Origin: Lysinibacillus antri | Lineage (GTDB): Bacteria > Bacillota > Bacilli > Bacillales_A > Planococcaceae | Length of the DNA: 64,000 nucleotides | Assembly (NCBI RefSeq): GCF_003977595.1 | Contig: NZ_RYYR01000008.1 | Coordinates: forward strand, 1 to 64,000 | Direction of reading: 5' to 3' | Part shown: piece after piece, positions 27,610-37,209 of the stretch | Position numbering within the stretch: position 1 is the first letter of the stretch | Layout: every line of letters begins with the position of its first letter | Translations under genes and position numbers: made by a program | Notes under the pieces: model-generated | Told to the model about the DNA's origin: nothing | What the model saw: only the letters and a program-made list of their open reading frames with translations | Database searches by the model: none

Positions 27610-30316
27610 CGCTTTCTTCCTCTTTTAATTCTTCGGCTATATAAACTGAATTAACCTTCAACTTAATATTTTTGTTACCACTGTTAATTCCGCCGGGGAA
27701 ACTTATTCCGAATGCAGGTAAAGTAACAAAATTGTCACCCTCTTCATTAGTAATAGATGCTTCTAAGATATGTAGCATCAAAATTGGCTTTTTAAGTAGT
27801 GAACGCACAACTCTCCTTCTACTAAATTTATCCGCTTCCGTTTCCCCATTTTCATCTTTTGATTGTTCATAGAATAATTTTTCCCTTTTCAAAGTTTCTA
27901 AATCTTCTTCAGTCAATGTTACTTCTTCTGCATTACCTGAAGAGACTTGTCTTTTAAGAACTTCAAAGAATTCTCCTCGTTTTTCAACTTTACGTCTTTG
28001 CTGTTGAACTTGTACGTCATCATTAACAGGAAATACTTCTTCTGAAGTACCACTATATAAAACAATATCCCAATTAATATTAACTTTATTAACGTATTCT
28101 TTAATAAAATTGATTGGCATGCGAGAACGCATTCCAAACTGATCTGTTGATAAATCGAATGTATGATATTGACTTAGAAAATTAGAAACTATTGTTTTAT
28201 CAACATCTTTCCAAACTAAGTTATTTTTCTTTTTTTCAAAATTATTACCCAATGAATTTACAAGTTTTTTTATTTCGTTGATATTTTTAAGTCTTATTTC
28301 ATCGGTCGCCGGAATCCAACCAGTTTCCTTTAAATGTCCATCTAATTTCATTTCAAAGTAAATTTCACCTGTATTTTTTAATTTATTCCTCGCAGTTACT
28401 TGAAGTCCGCTATCAGGATGTTGCTGAACTGCTAAACCAAAGTCTTTAGGTGTTTTACCGAACTTTTCCATCTCCTTAAGACTATCCATTAAATCTAATG
28501 TTGCTTCAATAATTATTTTAAAACTATCAAACATAGTTTCCGTCATATAGATTTTACATAAATCTTCATAATCTGTTCGATAGCCAAACCATCTACCCAT
28601 TTGCATTAAAGTATCATAGAAAATAGTCGTTCTTAAAAAATAACTTACACTTAGACCTTCTAACGTGTATCCACGAGATAAGCTTGATCCACCAATAACT
28701 ATGGCGTTAGTAACAATATCATCTCTGTACTCTAAAGGGATTTTAGTCTCAGTATGAACTTCTCGAATTACGATAGAATCTATAATTTCCGTCACTTTTT
28801 TTATAGCTATTTCCCATTGAAACTCGACATTACTATGGTGTTTATCAAAAGTTTCTTTAAGTAATTCAAGTAGGATATGTCTATTTTCAGGACTTTCAAA
28901 TCCTCCATATAAAGTAATAATTTTTTTTATTTGATCAAAATACTCTGTTATTTTATTGGTAATATTTCTATGTACAGCGGTAAATCTCGTAACATGTACT
29001 AACATACTATTATGTTTATTTTGTTGTCCCCTTAGATGCCTTATAGAAATATTTAGAATGAATAATCTTATTGCTTCCTGAAGAGTCTCAGGTAGATTTG
29101 TTATTATATGATCTTTCTTATGCTTTGCTGGAATTATATCTTGATAATCCTTAACTGGAACTAAATACTTTTTTGTAGGATCTAAGAAAATCCTCTTTGC
29201 TCCAAAATAATTAGTAGGTGCATCTAGCGCATAAATAAAATCCTTTGGAAATAAATCATCCCCAATATCATCATTTGTTGCCTGGTGATCAATGAAAATA
29301 TTTGCATATGGGGTAGCGGTATATGCAACATATGCACTTTTCTTGAATAAACTTAAAAGTTTTCGAATTCTTTCATTAATTTTTGTTGGGTCCTCATCTT
29401 CTTTTGTATTTATGGAGGCATAATCAGATTCATCATCAATTACTAATACAGCATGATCTGAAATGCCATGATTATATTGCGACTCTAACCACTTAATAAC
29501 GTTACGTAAAGTACTAGTGTTTTTCTTAATTACGATGATGACCGGACTATTAATATTATCAAAACTTAGGCCCTGTGAATTCTGATCAGCATCTTGTTTA
29601 TTAAAATCCTTTTCATTAGTTGTTAGACTAATTGGTGCAATTTCTTTCTTATAATTCCCCTGCTTACCTACTCCAACTTTAACACCTTTGTCATTTCCAG
29701 TAAAAGCTTCATTCATACGCTTTTGGGTTTGATTTCTCAGATTGTTCATACCGCCTGCAATAACCACGATAAATTTATAACCAGCATCAGCTGCCTTACA
29801 CACTAATGCTGCGTAGTTAGCAGTTTTCCCAGATTGTACGTGACCAACTACCATTCCATATTTTGAAAACTCTTGAGATGAAGGATCTTCTAAGTTATTC
29901 ATAATTACATCAGTATCTATATCCATTGTATTAATTACTTCTGTAGGAAGAGAATCCCCCATATATTCTTTATAACGACTCCAAAAGTATGTTTCTCTAG
30001 AAATTTTAACTTTGTTAGACCACCAAGTTGGATCAGACCTTTTTTGTTGTTCTTCCCCTTGCACTATTGCTCCTGGTCTCATTTCAACGTCAAAGTGTGT
30101 TTCTAACTCTCTAGCCATACGATTCCATTCATCATCAGTTAGAGGCTCTACAGATTGAATTAGTGTAAATTGAGAAAAAACATCTGGTCCGAGAGTACCT
30201 AACAAATTTTTAGTAATTTGAATTTGCTCTTCAATTTTACCAATTGGTAATGGACTATCAACTTTTTTTAGTAATGACCTTAGGTACTCTTTAATATCTT
30301 GATAACTATTATTCAT
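27602..30316 (-). CDS. Z1-domain superfamily 2 helicase-like protein
   Basis: 904 residues. Helicase motifs in order: Walker A GHVQSGKTANYAALV (about 158), acidic box LVIDDESDYAS (about 295), YTATPYANIF (about 335), GGSSLSRGYTLEGLSV and QMGRWFGYR (about 575), the last being a typical Z1 arginine-bearing motif. The Z1 domain follows. It likely moves on or remodels DNA within the restriction complex. It overlaps the GHKL gene by 8 bp. The acidic tail (EELKEEESDD) is notable. Confidence 0.88.
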   Translation of the reverse strand: MNNSYQDIKEYLRSLLKKVDSPLPIGKIEEQIQITKNLLGTLGPDVFSQFTLIQSVEPLTDDEWNRMARELETHFDVEMRPGAIVQGEEQQKRSDPTWWSNKVKISRETYFWSRYKEYMGDSLPTEVINTMDIDTDVIMNNLEDPSSQEFSKYGMVVGHVQSGKTANYAALVCKAADAGYKFIVVIAGGMNNLRNQTQKRMNEAFTGNDKGVKVGVGKQGNYKKEIAPISLTTNEKDFNKQDADQNSQGLSFDNINSPVIIVIKKNTSTLRNVIKWLESQYNHGISDHAVLVIDDESDYASINTKEDEDPTKINERIRKLLSLFKKSAYVAYTATPYANIFIDHQATNDDIGDDLFPKDFIYALDAPTNYFGAKRIFLDPTKKYLVPVKDYQDIIPAKHKKDHIITNLPETLQEAIRLFILNISIRHLRGQQNKHNSMLVHVTRFTAVHRNITNKITEYFDQIKKIITLYGGFESPENRHILLELLKETFDKHHSNVEFQWEIAIKKVTEIIDSIVIREVHTETKIPLEYRDDIVTNAIVIGGSSLSRGYTLEGLSVSYFLRTTIFYDTLMQMGRWFGYRTDYEDLCKIYMTETMFDSFKIIIEATLDLMDSLKEMEKFGKTPKDFGLAVQQHPDSGLQVTARNKLKNTGEIYFEMKLDGHLKETGWIPATDEIRLKNINEIKKLVNSLGNNFEKKKNNLVWKDVDKTIVSNFLSQYHTFDLSTDQFGMRSRMPINFIKEYVNKVNINWDIVLYSGTSEEVFPVNDDVQVQQQRRKVEKRGEFFEVLKRQVSSGNAEEVTLTEEDLETLKREKLFYEQSKDENGETEADKFSRRRVVRSLLKKPILMLHILEASITNEEGDNFVTLPAFGISFPGGINSGNKNIKLKVNSVYIAEELKEEESDD

Positions 30317-31727
30317 CCAATAACAACTCCTTATGATCTTTAAATACTTCTGTTTTCAATATCTGGTCAATATAATCTTTAGAAAGATTCATAGATTTTA
30401 ATTTTTGTGCTAAATCGTAAATTTCATTAAAGGCCATAGAATTCTCTTGTTTAATTTTATGAGGCTCTGTCATCATATGAGACTGAATTGCAGACAATGG
30501 TAAATAAGCTTCAATCCCTTTTAAATAGGCATCTAATAGTTCATTCTGATCTTTTACACCTAATTCTTTAATTTGATGTAGTATTGGATGCTCTTTGTTT
30601 ATGGTAAATCGTATACCATCATTTATATGTTCTACTTCCCAAAACCTTGTTGTAGTCTTATCTTCTATTTTTTTACTGCGACCAGTGTATGGTCTTGAAC
30701 CTCGCTCTAACACTTGGCCAAGTATTTTTTTTAATTCCTTTTTTATGTTTCCCTCTGGATTAGCTGTTGATTTTTTAATATCTATATGCCATAGATGATC
30801 CTGATTATTTGGTATATCAACCTTTATCCTTACTAATCTATGTACATCACCAACTTTATGTAATCCCCACCAAGTTCCATGAATTAATAATCTTCCTCCT
30901 CTATATAAATAGAAGCCCTGAGATTTTGTATAACCTTCTGACGTTGCATACCGTTCATATTCCTGAGAAGACATTTTCGAATGATGTGGTAATATAAACG
31001 GTTGTACAGAAATCACATCATTATTAATTACTATACGTTGTTCAAATAAACATTGTGTTGCATCATTTTTTTCATTAAATGGATTAAATGCTTGTAAAGG
31101 AATTTTGTTTACTATAACATTTATCTTCTTCCCTCTAATACTTCCTTCAATAAATCTATGAAACACTATTGATAAATGCTCTCTTAATTTATAGATATTG
31201 TCATAGAAATCTTCTTTTTTAATTGCATCAATAGATTCCCAAATAACCAATGTACCTTTAGTTTGATTATTTAATTCTCTAAATAATGGTAATTCTACTA
31301 AGTCTTTAATATTTGGCGTTATTAAGTTCCATTCATCTGTGTCTTCTATATAGTCTAAATCCCATTGCCTTGCATGAATTTCTTTCTCTCTCTTACTAAT
31401 AACAGTTAATTTTTTGCATTGAGAAAATGATGCAGTTTTAAGTCCTAAGCCGAATCTCCCCAAATCAAATTTCTTCCGTTCTTCATCCGGATCTTTACTA
31501 CCTAATCTCATTGCTTCAATTAATTCTTCTTCATCCATTCCGTTACCGTCATCTAACAACGCTAAAGTCATACTTGGTGTATCAAGGGCAATTATTTCTA
31601 TATTTTTAGTATTCGCTGATATACTATTGTCTAAAATATCTGCCACCGCAATTTCGAATGTATAACCCATATCTCTTAATGATTTAGTAAAATTCTTCAC
31701 GTTCGGTCTAACTACTTCTGTAATCAA
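30309..31727 (-). CDS. GHKL ATPase, MutL/MORC-like
   Basis: 472 residues. The ATP-binding Bergerat fold is explicit: ADILDNSISAN (29-39), LLDDGNGMDEEEL (58-68) and GRFGLGLKTASFS (90-102). The rest lacks a histidine-kinase dimerisation domain, so this is not a sensor kinase. It matches the MutL/MORC-like ATPases described in restriction operons with Z1, PD-(D/E)XK and m5C methyltransferase genes. The start is TTG with GGAGGAG 7 nt upstream. First gene of the five-gene operon, with an AT-rich 587-base region upstream. Confidence 0.85.
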   Translation of the reverse strand: MITEVVRPNVKNFTKSLRDMGYTFEIAVADILDNSISANTKNIEIIALDTPSMTLALLDDGNGMDEEELIEAMRLGSKDPDEERKKFDLGRFGLGLKTASFSQCKKLTVISKREKEIHARQWDLDYIEDTDEWNLITPNIKDLVELPLFRELNNQTKGTLVIWESIDAIKKEDFYDNIYKLREHLSIVFHRFIEGSIRGKKINVIVNKIPLQAFNPFNEKNDATQCLFEQRIVINNDVISVQPFILPHHSKMSSQEYERYATSEGYTKSQGFYLYRGGRLLIHGTWWGLHKVGDVHRLVRIKVDIPNNQDHLWHIDIKKSTANPEGNIKKELKKILGQVLERGSRPYTGRSKKIEDKTTTRFWEVEHINDGIRFTINKEHPILHQIKELGVKDQNELLDAYLKGIEAYLPLSAIQSHMMTEPHKIKQENSMAFNEIYDLAQKLKSMNLSKDYIDQILKTEVFKDHKELLLDE

Positions 31728-32087
31728 TATTTACACTCCTCCGTTTATATTAATCTTGTTTAGTATCGAATATTAAAATTAAACGAATCATAAAATAGTA
31801 TTAAAAATAAGGTTGATTTGACATTCAATGGAATTTATACTATAATATTTAATTTTATTAAGTCACTATTATAGATCTATTATATACTAAAACTTAGTAT
31901 ATTTTTACTAGAATAATATACTATATTAACTCATGATTACAAGTTTGTAAAAATAAGGTAATGTTTTTTCCTTATAACTGTAAATAATGCTACTTAATAT
32001 CTCCGACAATTAAACTGTTAAAGTTTAGCAATTCGATCCTTTTTCCTTTTGGCGAAATTTGCTGCTAACCCTTACACTTTAGAAACT

Positions 32088-32121
32088 AAAAAAGCAACAA
32101 ACCATTGTCAGTTTGCTGCTA
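32088..32121 (-). terminator. Terminator after a gene relic
   Basis: AGCAACAAAC / GTTTGCTGCT stem; TTTTTT follows on the minus strand. It can end transcripts coming from the LlaJI-like gene. Confidence 0.65.
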
Positions 32122-32127
32122 AAAATT

Positions 32128-32178
32128 TTATTCTTCTTCATCAATATTTAATAGGGTGAAATTAAAACCTTTTGATTT
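32128..32178 (-). pseudogene. C-terminal relic of a lost gene
   Basis: An open run of 16 codons with no start encodes KSKGFNFTLLNIDEEE and a stop, directly followed by a terminator. Acidic endings of this kind are common in restriction-modification proteins. I take it as the scar of a deleted gene, with low confidence. Confidence 0.3.
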
Positions 32179-32314
32179 TTAGTAGAGATAAATATGATTT
32201 GGAGGCGTGTCTAATTTACAAACTACTTTACTAAAGCAGTTAGTTTGTTTTTATTCGTGTAACCAATGTTAAAAAATGTATCATATTGTAAAACTATTGT
32301 AATTATATTTTCAA

Positions 32315-33706
32315 TTAATACTCGTCATAATTGATTCTTTTACTTTTTTTAGTATACGCAACCAACAGGTCTATAAGACGTTCAATCTCCTCTATTTCCA
32401 ACGTTGAATTATTTAAATATTTTTCAAACATTATATCAGTTGAAAGGGTGACTAATTGTATCGGTTTATATTCTAAAAAAACTTTTTCATTCTTTAAACC
32501 AGGATGCTCTATACTCACTTCTCCAATTATATTAATAAAGTCGCTTGATAAAGTAGGGAATAATAAAATATTAAATACTTTATTTATATGATCTTTCGAT
32601 TGAAGAAGAGCTCTTTCATACATAAATTGTTTTAAGACATCACCTATTCCAGGCTTATTAATGATTGTTTTATTGTTTGCACTAAATTTAATATTATAAT
32701 ATTTTGCATCTGCTAAAATTAATGAACCAGTCCCATATAGATCCTTTTCCTCTAGAACTATGTCTGGTATGAGTGTTTGTTTTAATTCATGCCTCAAGAA
32801 ACGATAATCATATGATTTCCATACATTGTTTGGCATAGCTGGATCCAATTTATGTTTAAAGATTTTTTTACAAATATCTTCCCAAACATATTCAAATTCT
32901 TTAGTACCATAAATAAAAACTTCGTTGCTTTTCTCATACCAATTTTCTATAAACCGAATTAAAGACTTGATTACTGATATTTCCCGATCATAGTAAGATA
33001 GGGACAACCTTGATTTTAATACATACAAAATTGTATCTTTATCACCTAAATCTGATAAAAGGATTGTATTATCATAAGCCGTATAATCGAAGCTATATCC
33101 TAAAATGTCTGAAAATCTTTCGATACACTCAACTATAACAGCCTTATGAATTTTATTTACCATTGTGTCAATTTCTTCATTTCTTTGTATTCGATACATA
33201 TCAAAGTAATATGGTGTATTATCGATTATAAAGGCATACATCTCATCTGTTGTTTTTTGCCAATGAATCTCATCTTCTCCATTCAAAGAAATAATCTCAT
33301 TAAAGTATGATAAATAATTATGTTGATAGAAATCCCTTAATAAAAAATCAACAATTGGAATAACACTTACATACTCATCATTTATCTTTTCAGTAAGTAT
33401 ATCCATATCAGAAGGTGTCTCTTTATTGTATTTTTTTATTACATTTATAATATCTGAAAAGATGGACATATTGACTTTTAAGATTTCATAATAATCCAGA
33501 TATTTTGGTAATATACAAAAAATATAATTCCCGTATGTTACAACCCCAACAAAGTTAAATGTAATATTTCCACCTTTATCATTCACACTTATGATTTGTT
33601 GTTTTAATAATTCATTAATTATTTCTAACCCAAAGTTATTTTTAAATTCGTTGAAATCTCGTTTCTGGTTTTCAACCATAAAAACTTTTCGAAATAATTT
33701 ATTCAT
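32315..33706 (-). CDS. LlaJI-family restriction endonuclease subunit (McrC-like)
   Basis: 463 residues resembling the LlaJI R2 protein, the nuclease partner of a McrB-like NTPase. A PD-(D/E)XK core lies near residues 310-335: LIPDIVLEEKDL then SLILADAKYYNIKF (PD...DAK), the same layout as the DUF2357 protein earlier in the island. It follows the McrB-like gene by 11 bases. Known LlaJI cuts unmethylated asymmetric GACGC; the target here is unknown. AAGGTG precedes the ATG. Confidence 0.83.
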   Translation of the reverse strand: MNKLFRKVFMVENQKRDFNEFKNNFGLEIINELLKQQIISVNDKGGNITFNFVGVVTYGNYIFCILPKYLDYYEILKVNMSIFSDIINVIKKYNKETPSDMDILTEKINDEYVSVIPIVDFLLRDFYQHNYLSYFNEIISLNGEDEIHWQKTTDEMYAFIIDNTPYYFDMYRIQRNEEIDTMVNKIHKAVIVECIERFSDILGYSFDYTAYDNTILLSDLGDKDTILYVLKSRLSLSYYDREISVIKSLIRFIENWYEKSNEVFIYGTKEFEYVWEDICKKIFKHKLDPAMPNNVWKSYDYRFLRHELKQTLIPDIVLEEKDLYGTGSLILADAKYYNIKFSANNKTIINKPGIGDVLKQFMYERALLQSKDHINKVFNILLFPTLSSDFINIIGEVSIEHPGLKNEKVFLEYKPIQLVTLSTDIMFEKYLNNSTLEIEEIERLIDLLVAYTKKSKRINYDEY

Positions 33707-33717
33707 GGCGAATCACC

Positions 33718-34716
33718 TTAAAAGTTAAAATTGAAGACATTTTCTCCCCGATCATACTGTTCAACAATTTCATAGAACGAATTGAATTTGAATAACTTTT
33801 TGGGGTTCATTCTCATAGCGTCCTCTCGTAAATAAAGAAGTAACTTGTTTTTAATCGCATTATTTTGTTTTAGTTCATTTTTATTCAAGAAAAATGGTCC
33901 TAATAACTTATCTTCCGGAACAAAGTCTTTCAAAACATTATTTATTTTATCTCGAAATTCATTCCATTTAATTGGTGAATTTAAAAATTTCAAAGAAATC
34001 TCCCAATCCTCCACAACATCTTTATACTTGTTTAACTCTAAATATTCAAAACTCCATCGTCTCTTAAAAGCTGTATCTAAGGGATTTACACCTTGATCCG
34101 AATTGTTCATTGTTGCCCAAATATAGAGGTTATGGGGGATTATTGTATTAAGAGCAAATGATTGATCAACGCCCTCACTTATTAGATAATTTTGAATTTC
34201 TTCTGTTAAAAAAATGGGGTACTCACTATCATGATTATCATTTCGGTCTAGGAGTTGAAATATATCCCCAAAAGTAGCAGCAGTATTTGCACGATTTATT
34301 TCTTCAATTATAAGCAGAAAATTCTCGTTCTTTCCTTGTTGAATTGATTTTTGTGCCCTAATTAGCATTTTTAAAAATGGTCCAGGAACAAATTCATAAA
34401 TAATAACAGGTTCTAAATTAGTAGAAACTGGTGTCAACTTGTCTGATTTATAATATTGCTCCTTTGAATCAGACGAATTAGATTTATACAAAACAACCGG
34501 TTTATACGAGCCCATAAAATGGCTATATGAATAGTTAGGATGAAAGGTAATACGTTCATAATGAGAAGATGCGAAATAAAATTTAGCTTCACGCTCAATT
34601 TGATTACTTTTTCCTGTACCAGGTGCTCCATAAATTATTCTGTTCCTTGGTTTACTTGCCAAAATTTTATTTAATAATACTCCTTTTTTATCATTTGTTA
34701 GTTCTGTTATCGTCAT
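33718..34716 (-). CDS. McrB-like NTPase of the LlaJI-type system
   Basis: 332 residues, shorter than most McrB proteins because almost no N-terminal DNA-binding domain precedes Walker A (IIYGAPGTGKS, residues 27-37). Walker B LLIIEEINRAN and the McrB signature ATMNNSDQGVNPLD are intact. It probably acts as the motor for the LlaJI-like nuclease that follows. Specificity must then come from another subunit; the two uncharacterised genes upstream are candidates. GAGGAG precedes the ATG. Confidence 0.85.
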   Translation of the reverse strand: MTITELTNDKKGVLLNKILASKPRNRIIYGAPGTGKSNQIEREAKFYFASSHYERITFHPNYSYSHFMGSYKPVVLYKSNSSDSKEQYYKSDKLTPVSTNLEPVIIYEFVPGPFLKMLIRAQKSIQQGKNENFLLIIEEINRANTAATFGDIFQLLDRNDNHDSEYPIFLTEEIQNYLISEGVDQSFALNTIIPHNLYIWATMNNSDQGVNPLDTAFKRRWSFEYLELNKYKDVVEDWEISLKFLNSPIKWNEFRDKINNVLKDFVPEDKLLGPFFLNKNELKQNNAIKNKLLLYLREDAMRMNPKKLFKFNSFYEIVEQYDRGENVFNFNF

Positions 34717-34718
34717 AC

Positions 34719-35099
34719 TTACTCTCCTCTAAGTAGTTCATCAATGTCGTCTATTTCCACTGCCGGTTCAAAAGAATCAATAATATAAAAAGCAACCTCA
34801 CCATTCGCCTTAATTTCAGTAATGAGAACTATACTTGTAATTAATGGTTCATTGGTCTTTTTTATATAAACTAAATCGCCAATCTTACTCTTAGAATTAA
34901 GCAGGATGTTTAGCGACTTTGGATCGCCTTCACTTTCAATAATATAAGTATCATTAGAGGGGGCATAAAGTTTGGAGTGCTCCACTTCTTTTACTACTTT
35001 ACTCTCAAATTTTTCTTTATCTTTTTCTTTGATTGTTTTTTCTTCAATAACTTTAGCTATATTATTATAAAATTGATTTCTCGACTTTATATGATCCAT
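34719..35099 (-). CDS. Uncharacterised 126-aa protein in the LlaJI-type operon
   Basis: I do not recognise this protein. The N-terminal half is a charged, probably coiled helix (KVIEEKTIKEKDKEKFESKV); the C-terminal half looks beta-rich (GDLVYIKKTNEPLITSIVLI) and ends in an acidic tail. It sits between the 282-aa gene (4 bases away) and the McrB-like gene (2 bases away), so it is translated as part of the restriction half. AGGGGG precedes the ATG. A small accessory or control subunit is inference. Confidence 0.75.
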   Translation of the reverse strand: MDHIKSRNQFYNNIAKVIEEKTIKEKDKEKFESKVVKEVEHSKLYAPSNDTYIIESEGDPKSLNILLNSKSKIGDLVYIKKTNEPLITSIVLITEIKANGEVAFYIIDSFEPAVEIDDIDELLRGE

Positions 35100-35103
35100 T
35101 CAA

Positions 35104-35952
35104 TTAGTCCCCCTTAGAAATCGCCTCAAAAAAGTCATTACTTAGAATAGCATTAACAATATCTTCGAATCGATAATCAATAACTATAACATCTGATAGT
35201 TCCCCATCAATTTCTTTCTTTTCTATTTTAATTAACCCAGCCTGTCTTAAGTTATTCCAATAAGTATTTCGGTTATTTTGTACAGACTGTCTAGCACTCT
35301 TTGGTCCTTTTTTCACCCCTGGTATTCTTTGAATTCCTGTAAATAACTCTGGTTCCTGTCTGTAATGATTTATGAATGTATCTACAATTTGTTCTTGAAA
35401 ACTATCATCATTTCTTTCAATAAAGGTAGTCATTATATCCCACTCAGTTCTATCTAAATAGCCATTTCTTTCAACTGCCCTTAAAATGGCTCTTACAGGA
35501 TACAACCCTTCAGGATTGTCAGTTTGGTAAAACATAAGCATATCCGCCCAAACCATTTGGTGTACCTCTTTTAACTGATGATAATTCTCTTTATTCGCCC
35601 TTCTCTTTTTTGTCAATAAATTAAATGTATTGCCTATTTCTGAAACTGGGTTATCAGAACTTATTTTTTTATTTTCACTTATACGACAATTTAGGATACC
35701 CATTTTCATCATAATCGGGCGTACTTGCCTCCAAGCACTTGGTGAATAACCCGTATGTTCTTGTAAGAGGGATGCACTAAAGGTTTTATGGGTTCTTGCA
35801 ATATCTTGTAAGAATTCACAGATCTTTAATATTTGTATAGGTAAATCACTTTCATCTTCAAAATTCAGCTCCGGGCTTCGCCCTGGTTCAGACCAACCAA
35901 AATAATATTCAAGAATAATATCTTTCCCGCCAACTTTTAATTGTATAGACAT
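35104..35952 (-). CDS. Uncharacterised 282-aa protein with winged-helix-like segments
   Basis: Not recognised. Two stretches look like helix-turn-helix or winged-helix units: TFSASLLQEHTGYSPSAWRQ (about residues 57-76) and NRNTYWNNLRQAGLIKIEKK near 230-250, each followed by a strand-like segment. Basic patches (VKKGPKSARQ) fit DNA binding. It opens the restriction half of the LlaJI-type system, after GGGGG and a short intergenic region. The adjacent McrB-like protein lacks a recognition domain, so this is a plausible specificity subunit, but that is inference. Confidence 0.75.
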   Translation of the reverse strand: MSIQLKVGGKDIILEYYFGWSEPGRSPELNFEDESDLPIQILKICEFLQDIARTHKTFSASLLQEHTGYSPSAWRQVRPIMMKMGILNCRISENKKISSDNPVSEIGNTFNLLTKKRRANKENYHQLKEVHQMVWADMLMFYQTDNPEGLYPVRAILRAVERNGYLDRTEWDIMTTFIERNDDSFQEQIVDTFINHYRQEPELFTGIQRIPGVKKGPKSARQSVQNNRNTYWNNLRQAGLIKIEKKEIDGELSDVIVIDYRFEDIVNAILSNDFFEAISKGD

Positions 35953-36049
35953 GGAATCGCCCCCATTAACTTAATTTCCTCAATATAATTTCTCTATCAT
36001 CCATTTACTTAATATCAGTAAAATTATTCCAACTACTTAATTATATGCA

Positions 36050-36092
36050 AAAAAAGAGACTAAAAACAGGGTAAACTTTTTAGTCTCTTTTA
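36050..36092. terminator. Bidirectional terminator separating modification and restriction genes
   Basis: AAAAGAGACTAAAA pairs with TTTTAGTCTCTTTT (14 bp). It ends the methyltransferase transcript on the minus strand before the 282-aa gene. Confidence 0.88.
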
Positions 36093-36099
36093 TACATTA

Positions 36100-37209
36100 T
36101 TAACTTAAACTCAAGCTTAACTGCAAGTTACTATCAGAATTTACTTTCACAGTTATGTCATCGCAATTATTGCGATTAAGGAGTTGTGTTGCTATTTGAT
36201 ATGCCAATAACGGCGGAACTGCATTTCCTACTTGTTTATATTGACTTGATTTAGCACCTGTAAAGATAAAATCATCTGGAAATGATTGTATTCTAGCACA
36301 TTCCCTAATAGATGGTACTCTATTTTCACTATAGTGGAAATAGTTTCTATGTCCTGTATCTATTGTATGCGATGGTTGCTGACTATTCATTCTTTGAAAA
36401 GCTTTATTATATTTACGAACCTCCCAATATTCTGGAGGTAAATCTTTTATTGAACCACCATCAGGTACCATTGATATTATATCAATTGTTTGTGAGGTAT
36501 GATTGGTATCATTATGATTAAAGACTTTTGTAGAATTTTTCCGCATTAATGCTTGGAAACTATTTTCAGGCTCGAAGTTGTAATTATAACTTTCAGCATA
36601 GTTTTCTATATTATCTAATGATGGTAAATCTGATAGTGCTTCTAGTGTGGATACTTTTTTTCCACTTGTAGGCGGGTACTCAAAGTGACCATCTAAAACC
36701 CCTACAAAAAATACACGATGTCTATTTTGTGGAACTCCATAATTAGCAGCATTAAGTACTTGAGGTTCAGCTATTTTATAGCCTAATTCCCCAAACCTTT
36801 TAAGGATATCCTCTTTAAACATTCCTTTGTTTAACGTAAGTAGCCCTTTTACATTTTCTATTACAAAAAATTTAGGCATTATTTCTTTAACAACTCTGTA
36901 ATATTCTAAATAAAGATGATTTCTTTCATCATTAATATCTCTTGTGCCCACTGTACTAAAACCTTGGCAAGGCGGACCGCCAATAATACCTTCAATCTCA
37001 TGTTCAGTTTTTAATTTTTTTAGTTGTTCGTTTGTTAATTTCGTGATATCCATATGAACAGCAATGTCTTTTTTTCTATTAAAATTATACGTTTGGATTG
37101 CATCCTTCCAAAAGTCAATTGCAAAGACTGTTTCATACCCAGCCATTTCAAACCCCAAACTAAATCCACCAACACCACTAAATAGATCTATTATTTTAGG
37201 TTTATTCAT
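36100..37209 (-). CDS. DNA (cytosine-5) methyltransferase, LlaJI-type M subunit 2
   Basis: 369 residues. Motif I DLFSGVGGFSLGFE, motif IV GGPPCQGFSTVG with the catalytic Cys, motif VI ENVKG, motif VIII QNRHRVFF and motif X KQVGNAVPP are complete. The start overlaps the preceding methyltransferase stop (ATGA), so the pair is made together. Paired m5C enzymes are what an asymmetric target needs, one per strand. Target recognition (about residues 185-290) differs clearly from the partner. Confidence 0.92.
   Translation of the reverse strand: MNKPKIIDLFSGVGGFSLGFEMAGYETVFAIDFWKDAIQTYNFNRKKDIAVHMDITKLTNEQLKKLKTEHEIEGIIGGPPCQGFSTVGTRDINDERNHLYLEYYRVVKEIMPKFFVIENVKGLLTLNKGMFKEDILKRFGELGYKIAEPQVLNAANYGVPQNRHRVFFVGVLDGHFEYPPTSGKKVSTLEALSDLPSLDNIENYAESYNYNFEPENSFQALMRKNSTKVFNHNDTNHTSQTIDIISMVPDGGSIKDLPPEYWEVRKYNKAFQRMNSQQPSHTIDTGHRNYFHYSENRVPSIRECARIQSFPDDFIFTGAKSSQYKQVGNAVPPLLAYQIATQLLNRNNCDDITVKVNSDSNLQLSLSLS

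Larger units (their letters stand above)
31728..32314. other. Intergenic region with hairpins and a gene relic
   Basis: No complete gene is seen. The part nearest 31728 must hold the promoter of the five-gene operon but is so AT-rich that no single -35/-10 pair stands out. It also holds a minus-strand terminator (32088-32121), a plus-strand hairpin ending in TTTTT (32218-32253) with no matching gene, and a short C-terminal coding relic (32128-32178). Confidence 0.5.

Noticed and set aside
30309-31727. Sensor histidine kinase
   Set aside because: The GHKL fold is present but there is no His-box, membrane segment or response regulator; the operon context fits MutL/MORC-like ATPases.
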